From NCBI GenBank assembly GCA_010027295.1, contig RGVM01000193.1, positions 1 through 5,789 on the forward strand: a DNA stretch of 5,789 nucleotides, written 5' to 3'. Source of the stretch: Chitinophagia bacterium. GTDB lineage: Bacteria; Bacteroidota; Bacteroidia; Chitinophagales; Chitinophagaceae. A program made the translations under genes and the position numbers. The first letter of the stretch is position 1, and each line of letters begins with the position of its first letter. The notes under the pieces were generated by a model. It did no database searches. It was not told the DNA's origin and saw nothing but the letters and a program-made list of their open reading frames with translations. Below are positions 1-5,789 of this stretch, piece by piece.

Positions 1-928
1 TGGTGATCTTTCGGAACTCGACGTTTCCACCTTTCAGTACCACCACTTCCTTGCCCCGGGCCACCGGGATGATGGTCTCTGTCGGGATCATGATGGCATC
101 GTCCCGCTCCCCGAGGATGATGCGGACCTTGGCGAAGCTGCCCGGCACCAGGTATCCGTCCTTCTCGTTGATAACGGCACGGATCGCCAGGTTTCGGGTG
201 GACTCCTCCACGCGGCTCTCCTTTGCAGATACCTTTGCGGTATACATCCGGGGTGAGCCCTCGACGTTGAAGCGTATCTGCATGCCGGGCGACACCTCAT
301 ACCCGTATTTCTCAGGGATGCTGAACTCGAGTCGGAGGTTGTCGACTTGACTGATGGTGGCCAGCACGTTCGAGGGGCTCACGTATGCGCCTGGACTCAC
401 CTGGCGAAGGCCTATGCGACCCGCATATGGGGCCCTGATTTCTGTCCTGCCGATGTTTACGCGGGTGAGTTCTATGTCGGCGTTCAGGTTGTTGACGGCC
501 AGCAGACTGAGGTCGTAGTCCTGCTGGCTGATTCCGCTGATGCGCAGCAACTCGCGTTGTCTCTCCTCGGTCTTCTGTGCGATCTGGAGCTGCACCTGGA
601 GCTTCCTGAGCTGAGCCTGGAGGTCGCTGTCGAAGAGTTTGGCCAGCAGTTCGCCCTTCTTCACCGAAGAGCCTTCCCGGATGGCCAGCTGCACGATACG
701 TCCCGAGATCTCGGGGCGGATCTCGGTCGATTCAAAGGGCAGGACGGTCCCCGTCACCTCCACATCCTCGCTGATACGTGTGGGCTGTAACACAGCGACT
801 TCGACAGGCAACGGGCCGTTCTTCTGTTGTCCGGCACCGGCCCCGGCACCTGGCTTGTTCTCATTCTTAGCTCCGCAGGAGACGGCAAATCCGGAGATGA
901 CTGCGAAGGCGAAGGCATATATTCTCAT
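1..928 (-). CDS. RND-type efflux periplasmic adaptor subunit (HlyD/MFP family), lipoprotein, C-terminus cut off by window edge
   Basis: Membrane fusion proteins of this family link an inner-membrane RND pump to an outer-membrane channel and work in the periplasm. I translated this gene by hand because its stop lies outside the window; 309 codons are visible. Residues 1-18 form a lipoprotein signal peptide ending in AVSC, with Cys18 as the probable lipidated residue, followed by a Gly/Ala-rich linker (27-34). The first lipoyl half-motif is at about 80-98 (REGSSVKKGELLAKL), then a short alpha-helical hairpin at about 100-157. The second lipoyl half follows (TEIRAPYAGRIGLRQVSPGAYV region, 162-183), then a beta-barrel (about 200-270) and the start of the membrane-proximal domain (IPTETIIPV, 281-289). 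Usual family length is roughly 350-400, so some 50-80 residues are missing. An in-frame TAA four codons upstream fixes the start at or after 928. A pump gene is expected next, outside the window. Substrate cannot be inferred; AcrA/MexA-like drug efflux and other RND roles are all possible. Confidence 0.93.
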   Translation of the reverse strand, partial: MRIYAFAFAVISGFAVSCGAKNENKPGAGAGAGQQKNGPLPVEVAVLQPTRISEDVEVTGTVLPFESTEIRPEISGRIVQLAIREGSSVKKGELLAKLFDSDLQAQLRKLQVQLQIAQKTEERQRELLRISGISQQDYDLSLLAVNNLNADIELTRVNIGRTEIRAPYAGRIGLRQVSPGAYVSPSNVLATISQVDNLRLEFSIPEKYGYEVSPGMQIRFNVEGSPRMYTAKVSAKESRVEESTRNLAIRAVINEKDGYLVPGSFAKVRIILGERDDAIMIPTETIIPVARGKEVVVLKGGNVEFRKIT

Positions 929-1013
929 AGCGCCGACAATTTACGGCATCCTGGCCAATGATGGCTAAAATTCACACGAGCGGCGCAGGGCAGGCCCTTG
1001 TCGTCGGTGATGT
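929..1013. other. Spacer between csaA and the efflux adaptor gene
   Basis: These 85 bp separate two minus-strand genes. I see no perfect TAnnTTTG element and no Shine-Dalgarno sequence before the adaptor start. The only local structure is a small inverted repeat, AGGGC-AG-GCCCT (987-998), without a following T-run, so it is a poor terminator. Whether the adaptor has its own promoter or is read through from csaA cannot be decided from the sequence. Confidence 0.5.
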
Positions 1014-1355
1014 TCAGACGATTCTAGAGCCGTCGGGTAAGTCCCCTTCCGGGCGGAGCAGTACTACTCCATTCCCTTCGACGGGAACGCCCAACACCAG
1101 GCATTCGCTTTTGAAACCTGCGATCCTCTTAACCGGCAGGTTCATGACGGCCACTACCTTCACTCCGATGAGTTCGTCCGCCCCATATCTTTCCGTGATC
1201 TGTGCGGAGGATCGCTTCACTCCGAGGGGGCCGAAGTCGATCATGAGTCGGAAGGCGGGCTTCCTGGCCTCCGGGAAGTGCGCCGCCGCTAGGATGGTGC
1301 CGACCCTTAGGTCCATGCCTGAGTATTGCTCCGCCGTGCATTCCGTCTGTACCAT
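1014..1355 (-). CDS. csaA: CsaA-family tRNA-binding domain protein
   Basis: This 113-residue protein is a single tRNA-binding OB-fold domain (the EMAPII/Trbp111 type), and its length is that of the stand-alone CsaA family. Diagnostic stretches are DLRVGTI (15-21), FPEARKPAFRLMIDFG (27-42), KRSSAQIT (47-54), and NLPVKRIAGFKSECLVLG (72-89). Family members are cytoplasmic homodimers that bind tRNA; Bacillus CsaA has also been reported to act as a chaperone that interacts with the secretion machinery. Which role applies here is unknown. The ATG at 1355 gives the standard N-terminus, with about 14 residues before the DLRVG motif; another ATG at 1362 is out of frame. The gene is divergent from the oxidoreductase gene across 66 bp and lies upstream of the adaptor gene on the same strand. 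No truncation or missing core motif is seen. Confidence 0.95.
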   Translation of the reverse strand: MVQTECTAEQYSGMDLRVGTILAAAHFPEARKPAFRLMIDFGPLGVKRSSAQITERYGADELIGVKVVAVMNLPVKRIAGFKSECLVLGVPVEGNGVVLLRPEGDLPDGSRIV

Positions 1356-1421
1356 CTATCATTCAAAATTCGCGCATGGCGCCAATGTGAAAACGACTAA
1401 ATTACCCTGAAAATACAGGTT
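1356..1421. promoter_or_regulatory. Divergent intergenic region between csaA and the Gfo/Idh gene
   Basis: Both genes must start transcription in or near this 66-bp AT-richer stretch unless promoters sit inside the coding regions. On the minus strand, TAATTTAG (1404 to 1397) differs from the Bacteroidota -7 consensus TAnnTTTG at one base, but I find no TTG at the expected upstream distance. An 8-bp palindrome, TGGCGCCA (1377-1384), sits near the middle, and short inverted arms CCTG/CAGG (1406-1409 and 1416-1419) lie just before the plus-strand ATG. None of these is strong enough to call as a promoter or operator by itself. No Shine-Dalgarno sequence precedes either start. Confidence 0.35.
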
Positions 1422-2834
1422 ATGGGCAGTCATAGATCGAGACGCTCCTTCGTGGGGGCCGCCGCAACGGCGGGAGTGGGTTTCCTGATCGTTCCGAGGC
1501 ATGTGCTGGGCAGAGGGTTCCGCCCCCCCAGCGACCGGTTGAACATCGCCGCCATCGGGGCCGGTGGCAAGGGCATGTTCAACCTCACACAGGCCTGGAA
1601 CGGTGGTGCGGAGAATATCTCGGTACTCTGCGACGTAGATGACAGGCAGTCTGCGGAAGCCCGTCGGAAATGGCCTTCGGCGCGGTATTACAAGGATTAC
1701 CGGCGTATGCTTGAGGCGGAAGCCCGCAACATTGACGCGGTAATCGTAAGCACTCCCGACCACATGCACTATGTCCAGACACTGGCAGCCATGCAGCTGG
1801 GCAAGCACGTATACACGGAAAAGCCGCTTGCGCACGACATTTGGGAGGCCCGTCAGCTCACGGAGGCCGAACAGCGATACCGCGTAGTCACACAGATGGG
1901 CAACCAGGGCAGCAGCGGCGACGATACCCGGAAGGTGGAGGCCTGGATCCAGCAGGGCCTGATCGGAGAGGTACGTCGCGTCCACGTATGGACCAACAGG
2001 CCCACCTGGCCGCAAGGTGTGCCGACCCCGACGGGCGATTTCCCCGTGCCTGCCGGACTCGACTGGGAACTTTGGCTCGGTACGGCGCCGCGTCGTCCCT
2101 ACCATCCTTCTTTCCTGCCGGCCATCTGGCGCGGCTGGTGGGATTTCGGCACGGGCTCCCTCGGTGACATGGGCTGTCATTTCATGGACGTGCCCTTCCG
2201 CGCTCTCCGTCTCGGCTATCCCGAATCGGTTGAATGCAGCGTGGGCAGCGTTTATACAGGTTTCTTCCAGGAGGCCAACTTTCCCGACAGCTGCCCCCCG
2301 TCCTCCAAGATCCATATCCACTTTCCAGCCAGGGAGGGCATGCCCCCCACGGAAATGATATGGTATGACGGCGGTATCCAGCCTCCGAGGCCGGATGCGC
2401 TATTGCCCGACGAACCCATGGGAGAGACGGACGGCGGCATCCTTTTCGAAGGATCCAGGGGGATGGTGATGGCCGGACTCTTCGGGCGCAATCCTACCTT
2501 GCTGCCGACAAGCCTCATGAAGGAGGCAGTGCTTCCCAAGCCCGTGCGGCCGCTCGTGCCCGGCAGTTGGGATGGGCACCAGAAGCAATGGACGGATGCC
2601 TGCAAGCAAGGATGGGGCGCTTATACAAGCTCCCCCTTCTCGATGGCAGGTCCCCTTACAGAAACGGTACTCATGGGCAACCTCGCCATCCGCAGCTGGA
2701 TGCACAGGGAAGCCTCCGGTGACAGCTACCGGAATCCTGGGCGCAAGAAACTCATGTGGGACGGGAAGGAGATGCGCATCACCAATTTCGAGCCTGCCAA
2801 TCGTTTCGTGAGAAGGGAGTACAGGCGATTCTAG
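1422..2834 (+). CDS. Tat-exported Gfo/Idh/MocA family oxidoreductase
   Basis: This is a 470-residue NAD(P)-dependent sugar-dehydrogenase-like protein. The N-terminus carries a twin-arginine signal, SRRSFVG (6-12), followed by a hydrophobic stretch (about 12-25), so export in folded form is likely. The Rossmann domain follows: NIAAIGAGGKG (41-51) holds the GxGxxG dinucleotide loop, LCDVD (69-73) ends the second strand, STPDHMH (110-116) is the typical loop, and EKP (133-135) carries the lysine conserved in dehydrogenases of the family. The C-terminal domain includes GDMGCHFMD (248-256) and ends in NRFVRREYRRF, a tail typical of the secreted Bacteroidota/Planctomycetes group. The related GH109 glycosidases usually lack EKP, so I favour a dehydrogenase-type protein; the substrate (a sugar, inositol or glycoside) is unknown. 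It is the only plus-strand gene. Its TAG stop overlaps the stop of the convergent gene by sharing CTAG. Confidence 0.92.
   Translation: MGSHRSRRSFVGAAATAGVGFLIVPRHVLGRGFRPPSDRLNIAAIGAGGKGMFNLTQAWNGGAENISVLCDVDDRQSAEARRKWPSARYYKDYRRMLEAEARNIDAVIVSTPDHMHYVQTLAAMQLGKHVYTEKPLAHDIWEARQLTEAEQRYRVVTQMGNQGSSGDDTRKVEAWIQQGLIGEVRRVHVWTNRPTWPQGVPTPTGDFPVPAGLDWELWLGTAPRRPYHPSFLPAIWRGWWDFGTGSLGDMGCHFMDVPFRALRLGYPESVECSVGSVYTGFFQEANFPDSCPPSSKIHIHFPAREGMPPTEMIWYDGGIQPPRPDALLPDEPMGETDGGILFEGSRGMVMAGLFGRNPTLLPTSLMKEAVLPKPVRPLVPGSWDGHQKQWTDACKQGWGAYTSSPFSMAGPLTETVLMGNLAIRSWMHREASGDSYRNPGRKKLMWDGKEMRITNFEPANRFVRREYRRF
2831..2834. other. Overlapping convergent stop codons in CTAG
   Basis: The plus-strand oxidoreductase ends with TAG at 2832-2834, and the minus-strand gene ends with TAG read from 2833 to 2831. 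The palindromic CTAG therefore supplies both stops. There is no room between the genes for a terminator, so any terminator must lie inside the opposing coding sequence or transcripts overlap. Confidence 0.95.
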
Positions 2835-3703
2835 GTACGGCTGAGTCCCTCCAGGAGGCCTAGTAGCTCCTCATGCTTGTGTCGGCTCTTCTCATCATCG
2901 AAGCACTTCGCGAATTCCTCGATGAGAAAGGCTATGACGCGCTGAGGATGCATAGGCAAATAATGGCCGGGCTCGGCCTTTACGGATATGCGCTTGAAAT
3001 ACTGCTCTACGTCCCGCTGCGAATACACCTGTCCGGACAGAGGGTCGATGTAGAAAAGTATGCGGCCTGTGCCGGAGACCCGGTTGCGTCGCTCTTTTTC
3101 GGGCTCGAAACAGGCTAGGATGAACTGGCGGGGGAGGTGTATGGCCCTGACGGGGATGTCCAGCATCTGACAAACCGTCTGATAGAGGATGCCGTTGGCG
3201 ATCGAATTTCCCCTGCGCGTGTCGAGGAGCTTGTGGATGAGGAAATCCTCCTGGTTGCTGTATGATATCTCCACACCCTTGAACATATGGTGGGAATAAA
3301 GCACCTTGTTGACGATGTTGATCTGCTCTAGAGGCGTGAGGTAGTTGTTCAGTTCGAGCCAGATGCTCTTGCAGATCTTCTCGAGGGCCGAACGGTAACC
3401 AGCCATGTCGATGTCGGGGAACTTGTACCTGGACACCAGGAAGGCACCTTCCATGAGGTCGGGGTCGGGTTCCGCGGCCCATCGCCCGAAATCCTGCTGC
3501 AACTCGCCGAAATGGAGTTTGTGGATTAGGAACTCCAGGCGTTCCTGGACAGGCTCGTCAGGAGTCTGCTCCCACATGGCTTCCAGGTGGGGGACCATAT
3601 CCTTGCCCAGTGTCAGGATGCGGTCCCTTACATGCTGATAGACCTCCATATCGGGGTCGTCGATGAGCCGTAACAATGCGGGAACCTCGCTGTAGGGTAC
3701 CAT
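2831..3703 (-). CDS. SirB1-like/transglutaminase-like fold protein with HEAT-like N-terminus
   Basis: The protein has 290 residues from the ATG at 3703. Residues about 5-65 form helices resembling HEAT repeats (LLRLIDDPDMEVYQHVRDRI, then VPHLEAMWE). Residues about 85-240 resemble the SirB1/transglutaminase-like core: a helical lead-in with LTPLEQINIVNKVLY (122-136), RRGNSIANGILY (163-174), LDIPVRAIHLPRQFILACFE (181-200), and FYIDPLSGQVYS (217-228), which matches the DPFNG-type motif. The positions where true transglutaminases have catalytic Cys and His appear to be Ser/Ile (RRGNSI) and Gln (PRQFIL), so catalysis is doubtful; that is my alignment by eye. No signal peptide is seen, so it is probably cytoplasmic. 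A reading frame extends upstream to an ATG at 3814, but those 37 residues look unlike the family and would cover a candidate promoter, so I chose 3703. The function is unknown. Confidence 0.82.
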   Translation of the reverse strand: MVPYSEVPALLRLIDDPDMEVYQHVRDRILTLGKDMVPHLEAMWEQTPDEPVQERLEFLIHKLHFGELQQDFGRWAAEPDPDLMEGAFLVSRYKFPDIDMAGYRSALEKICKSIWLELNNYLTPLEQINIVNKVLYSHHMFKGVEISYSNQEDFLIHKLLDTRRGNSIANGILYQTVCQMLDIPVRAIHLPRQFILACFEPEKERRNRVSGTGRILFYIDPLSGQVYSQRDVEQYFKRISVKAEPGHYLPMHPQRVIAFLIEEFAKCFDDEKSRHKHEELLGLLEGLSRT

Positions 3704-3739
3704 GGATGCTTCCAAGTTTCCAATATGACGAAGCCGGGA

Positions 3740-3747
3740 CAAAATTA
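3740..3747 (-). promoter_or_regulatory. Candidate Bacteroidota -7 promoter element for the SirB1-like gene
   Basis: Read on the minus strand, TAATTTTG matches the Bacteroidota primary sigma-factor -7 consensus TAnnTTTG at all fixed positions. It would place the transcript start roughly 30 nt before the ATG at 3703, and so supports that start over the one at 3814. A TTG-type -33 element is not visible at the usual spacing, where the sequence is GC-rich, so the promoter call is tentative. Confidence 0.45.
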
Positions 3748-3801
3748 TTGTGTGCCCGGACACCCTCCGGCGGAAATAAAATTCGGCATTGCGGAACGCA
3801 C

Positions 3802-3845
3802 TGATACACAGCATTTATCCACAAACAATCTGAAAATGTTGATAA
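3802..3845. promoter_or_regulatory. Cluster of three DnaA-box-like 9-mers
   Basis: Plus-strand TTATCCACA at 3815-3823 is a perfect match to the DnaA box TTATNCACA. TGATACACA at 3802-3810 (plus) differs at one base, and TTATCAACA read from 3845 to 3837 (minus) also differs at one base. The segment is AT-rich (31% GC). The second and third sites face each other across 13 bp as an imperfect inverted repeat. This could be a replication-initiation or DnaA-regulatory site; by sequence alone the function is not proven, and the inverted repeat could instead bind another regulator. Confidence 0.4.
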
Positions 3846-3854
3846 GCGCCTTTG

Positions 3855-5789
3855 TCAGGCCTTCTTCTTGCGGGCAGGTGGTCTTTTGCGGGGCGGGTTG
3901 GCGATAGCCTCCTCGATCATCTTATTTACCTCGTCGATATCGAGCTCCCCGGCCTTCTCCTGCCTGTCCTTGGGTATCGGGAAGTTGCGGAGCCCCTTCT
4001 TGATATAGGGTCCGTAGGGTCCCCTGAGCAGTTGTATTTTCTCCTTTTCGAAGACCTTAATGGTGCGTTCCTCCTTGTTTTTCCGCTTTTCCACGATGAT
4101 GGGCATGGCTTCCTCCAGCGTCACGGAATAAGGGTCGTTCTCCTTGGGTAGGGAATAGAATTTCCCGTCGTGGGAAATATAGGGGCCGAAGCGACCGATG
4201 TTCACCTGAACCTGGGCGGACTCGAACTCACCGAGCATACGGGGGAGTCGGAAGAGTTCCATGGCCTCCTGGTAGGTGATGGTCTCGATGCTCTGGGTGT
4301 TCTTGAGCTTTGCGAACCGGGGCTTTTCCTCGTCACTGACATCGCCGATCTGCACCATGGGGCCGTATCTTCCCATCCTGGCGATGACCTTCTTCCCACT
4401 CTCCGGGTCGATGCCCAGCTCCTTCTCTCCACGTATCCTGCCGGCGTTCTCAATCGTGTTGTCCACGTCCTTCTTGAAGGGTACGTAGAATTCGTCGAGC
4501 ATTGCGTGCGGCTTCATTCGACCCATAGCTATCTCGTCGAATTCGCTTTCGATGCGTGCCGTGAAGCCGTAGTCCATGACATCATCGAAATACTGGACCA
4601 GGAAGTCGGTGACAACCAGTCCAAGGTCGGTCGGGAAGAGTTTGGCCTTCTCTGCACCTGTGTTCTCGCTCTCCGTGACTTTGGAGATGGCGCCATCCCT
4701 GAGCCGGAGTACTCGGTATTCCCGTTTCACACCTTCCTTGTCGCGTTTCTCTGCATATCCGCGCTTCAGGATCGTGGATATCGTGGGGGCGTAGGTGGAT
4801 GGTCTTCCGATGCCGAGTTCCTCAAGCTTCTTGACCAGCGATGCCTCCGTGTAGCGAGGGGAGGGGCGTGAGAACCTCTCCATGGCGACGAGCTCGCGCA
4901 ATTCCAGTTCCTGACCACTCCGCAGGGGCGGGAGCATGCCTTCCTCGTCCTCACCCTCTTCTGCATCCTCCTCGTCTCGGCCCTCCATGTACACCTTCAG
5001 GAAGCCGTCGAACTTCAGCACTTCTCCCTGGGCGACGAGCTGCGTCCCGTTCGTCGAAATGTCGATGCGGGCGGTCGTTTTCTCCAGTTCGGCGTCCGCC
5101 ATCTGAGAGGCCATGGAGCGTTTCCAGATGAGCTCGTACAGCTTTTGTCCGTCGGCGAGGTCGACCTTCATCCGCTCCATGTCGGTGGGACGTATCGCCT
5201 CGTGCGCCTCCTGGGCCGACTCGTTCTTGTTGCGGAAGGCCCGTGGCTGGAAATACTGCTTGCCATAGGCCGATGTCACCTGACGCTGTATGCCTTCCAC
5301 AGCTGTTTCGCTGAGGTTCACGCTGTCGGTCCTCATATATGAAATATAGCCGCTCTCGTACAGCTTCTGTGCGATCAGCATGGTGCGGCTCACTCCATAT
5401 CCAAGCTTCCTGCCCGCCTCCTGCTGGAGGGTGGACGTGGTGAAGGGTGGGGCCGGGGATTTACGCGCAGGCTTTACGGTGATGTCGCCGACCGTATAGC
5501 GGGCTCCCTTGCAGGATTGGAGGAAAGCCTCCGCGTCCTCGGCGGACTTTGGCTTGCCACCCTCGGCGCGGAAGCTGACGGTCTTCTTCTGTCGGTCGGG
5601 GGCGAGGAACCACCCGTCGATGCGGAAATGGCTCTCCGGTGTGAAAGCGTTAATCAGTCGCTCGCGCTCCGCAATGAGGCGAACGGCCACCGACTGAACC
5701 CTGCCAGCACTCAGGTTGTTGCGCATGCTCATCTTGCGCCAGAGCACTGGCGAAAGCTCGAAGCCCACGATCCTGTCGAGGATGCGGCG
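3855..5789 (-). CDS. topA: DNA topoisomerase I (type IA), N-terminus cut off by window edge
   Basis: Type IA topoisomerase relaxes negative supercoils on the nucleoid. The visible part is 644 residues, numbered here from the right edge. It opens inside the conserved RRILDRIVGFELSP region, so the Toprim domain (roughly 140-150 residues in homologues) is outside the window. AGRVQSVAVRLIAERE (28-43) is a core motif, and the catalytic tyrosine is Tyr151 in YMRTDS (codon 5339-5337). HEAIRPTD (196-203) and GRPSTYA (328-334) are further family signatures. An acidic insert, about 269-284 (EGRDEEDAEEGEDEEG), sits in the domain before them. The C-terminus has three topoisomerase C-terminal repeats with G-R-[YF]-G-P or GPYGPYIK cores (about 458-483, 515-547, 574-597) instead of Cys4 zinc fingers, and a Lys/Arg/Pro tail (633-644). 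The GTG at 5768 is an internal Val codon, not the start. The gene ends 151 bp before the next same-strand gene. Confidence 0.97.
   Translation of the reverse strand, partial: RRILDRIVGFELSPVLWRKMSMRNNLSAGRVQSVAVRLIAERERLINAFTPESHFRIDGWFLAPDRQKKTVSFRAEGGKPKSAEDAEAFLQSCKGARYTVGDITVKPARKSPAPPFTTSTLQQEAGRKLGYGVSRTMLIAQKLYESGYISYMRTDSVNLSETAVEGIQRQVTSAYGKQYFQPRAFRNKNESAQEAHEAIRPTDMERMKVDLADGQKLYELIWKRSMASQMADAELEKTTARIDISTNGTQLVAQGEVLKFDGFLKVYMEGRDEEDAEEGEDEEGMLPPLRSGQELELRELVAMERFSRPSPRYTEASLVKKLEELGIGRPSTYAPTISTILKRGYAEKRDKEGVKREYRVLRLRDGAISKVTESENTGAEKAKLFPTDLGLVVTDFLVQYFDDVMDYGFTARIESEFDEIAMGRMKPHAMLDEFYVPFKKDVDNTIENAGRIRGEKELGIDPESGKKVIARMGRYGPMVQIGDVSDEEKPRFAKLKNTQSIETITYQEAMELFRLPRMLGEFESAQVQVNIGRFGPYISHDGKFYSLPKENDPYSVTLEEAMPIIVEKRKNKEERTIKVFEKEKIQLLRGPYGPYIKKGLRNFPIPKDRQEKAGELDIDEVNKMIEEAIANPPRKRPPARKKKA

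Larger units (their letters stand above)
3704..3854. other. Intergenic region between topA and the SirB1-like gene
   Basis: This 151-bp non-coding stretch lies between two minus-strand genes. By count 69 of 151 bases are G or C (46%), clearly lower than the flanking genes. It is patchy: 3751-3770 is GC-rich, whereas 3801-3845 has only 14 G/C in 45 bases. It holds a candidate -7 element for the downstream gene and three DnaA-box-like 9-mers. I see no hairpin plus T-run that would end topA transcription. Confidence 0.8.

Noticed and set aside
347..790. A 147-codon plus-strand open frame across the adaptor gene
   Set aside because: Antisense to the lipoyl/hairpin part of the adaptor, with no recognisable domain.
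987..998. Inverted repeat AGGGC-AG-GCCCT downstream of csaA as a terminator
   Set aside because: The two-base loop forces a stem of only four pairs, and there is no T-run after it.
1359..2321. A 320-codon open frame on the minus strand antisense to the Gfo/Idh gene, overlapping csaA's start region
   Set aside because: The plus-strand gene over it has clear family motifs throughout; the antisense product shows no recognisable domain and looks like a by-product of GC-rich codon use.
1422..2834. GH109 glycosidase identity for the Tat-exported protein
   Set aside because: The EKP lysine motif typical of dehydrogenase-type members is intact, which argues against the GH109 branch, though only phylogeny would settle it.
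2848..2858. CCTCCAGGAGG near the convergent stops as a terminator hairpin
   Set aside because: It has a one-base centre, no T-run, and is explained as coding sequence of the SirB1-like protein.
3750..3763. Partial palindrome GTGTGCCCGGACAC upstream of the SirB1-like gene as an operator
   Set aside because: Only four outer pairs plus a CCGG core match, with mismatches between; too weak in a GC-rich stretch.
4170..4871. A 233-codon plus-strand open frame antisense to topA
   Set aside because: It lies wholly within conserved topA sequence, shows no domain and mirrors topA codon bias.
5766..5768. GTG as a start codon for topA
   Set aside because: The frame continues upstream to the window edge with conserved residues (RRILDRIV), so this is an internal valine and the gene is simply cut off.

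Overview
This window looks like chromosomal DNA of a member of the Bacteroidota with fairly high GC (sampled lines give about 55-60%). The main reasons are the style of the proteins: a Tat-signal Gfo/Idh/MocA oxidoreductase, a lipoprotein RND adaptor, and a TopA without zinc-finger cysteines that carries an acidic insert and a basic tail. There are no clear Shine-Dalgarno sequences before the starts, and one intergenic region has a Bacteroidota-type -7 element (TAnnTTTG). The assignment to phylum is an inference; no marker gene here fixes a genus. I see no mobile element, tRNA, rRNA or CRISPR array.

Layout from left to right. (1) Positions 1-928, minus strand: the N-terminal 309 residues of an RND-type efflux periplasmic adaptor; the rest of the gene, and probably its inner-membrane pump, lies beyond the left edge. 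(2) 1014-1355, minus: a CsaA-family tRNA-binding OB-fold protein, in the same direction and 85 bp upstream of the adaptor gene. (3) 1356-1421: a 66-bp divergent intergenic region. (4) 1422-2834, plus: a Tat-exported Gfo/Idh/MocA oxidoreductase, the only plus-strand gene. (5) 2831-3703, minus: a SirB1/transglutaminase-like protein with a HEAT-like N-terminus, convergent with the oxidoreductase; the two stop codons overlap within one CTAG. (6) 3704-3854: a 151-bp intergenic region with a candidate -7 promoter element and an AT-rich stretch holding three DnaA-box-like 9-mers. (7) 3855-5789, minus: topA, DNA topoisomerase I, with its N-terminal Toprim part cut off by the right edge.

Most of this is housekeeping or widespread accessory content, and the genes do not form one obvious pathway. 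The observation most worth following is the cluster of DnaA-box-like sites just downstream of topA, which could be a replication-origin element or a DnaA-responsive regulatory site. Other points of interest are the apparently non-catalytic transglutaminase fold encoded beside it and the overlapping convergent stops. I did not find a convincing new multi-gene system.
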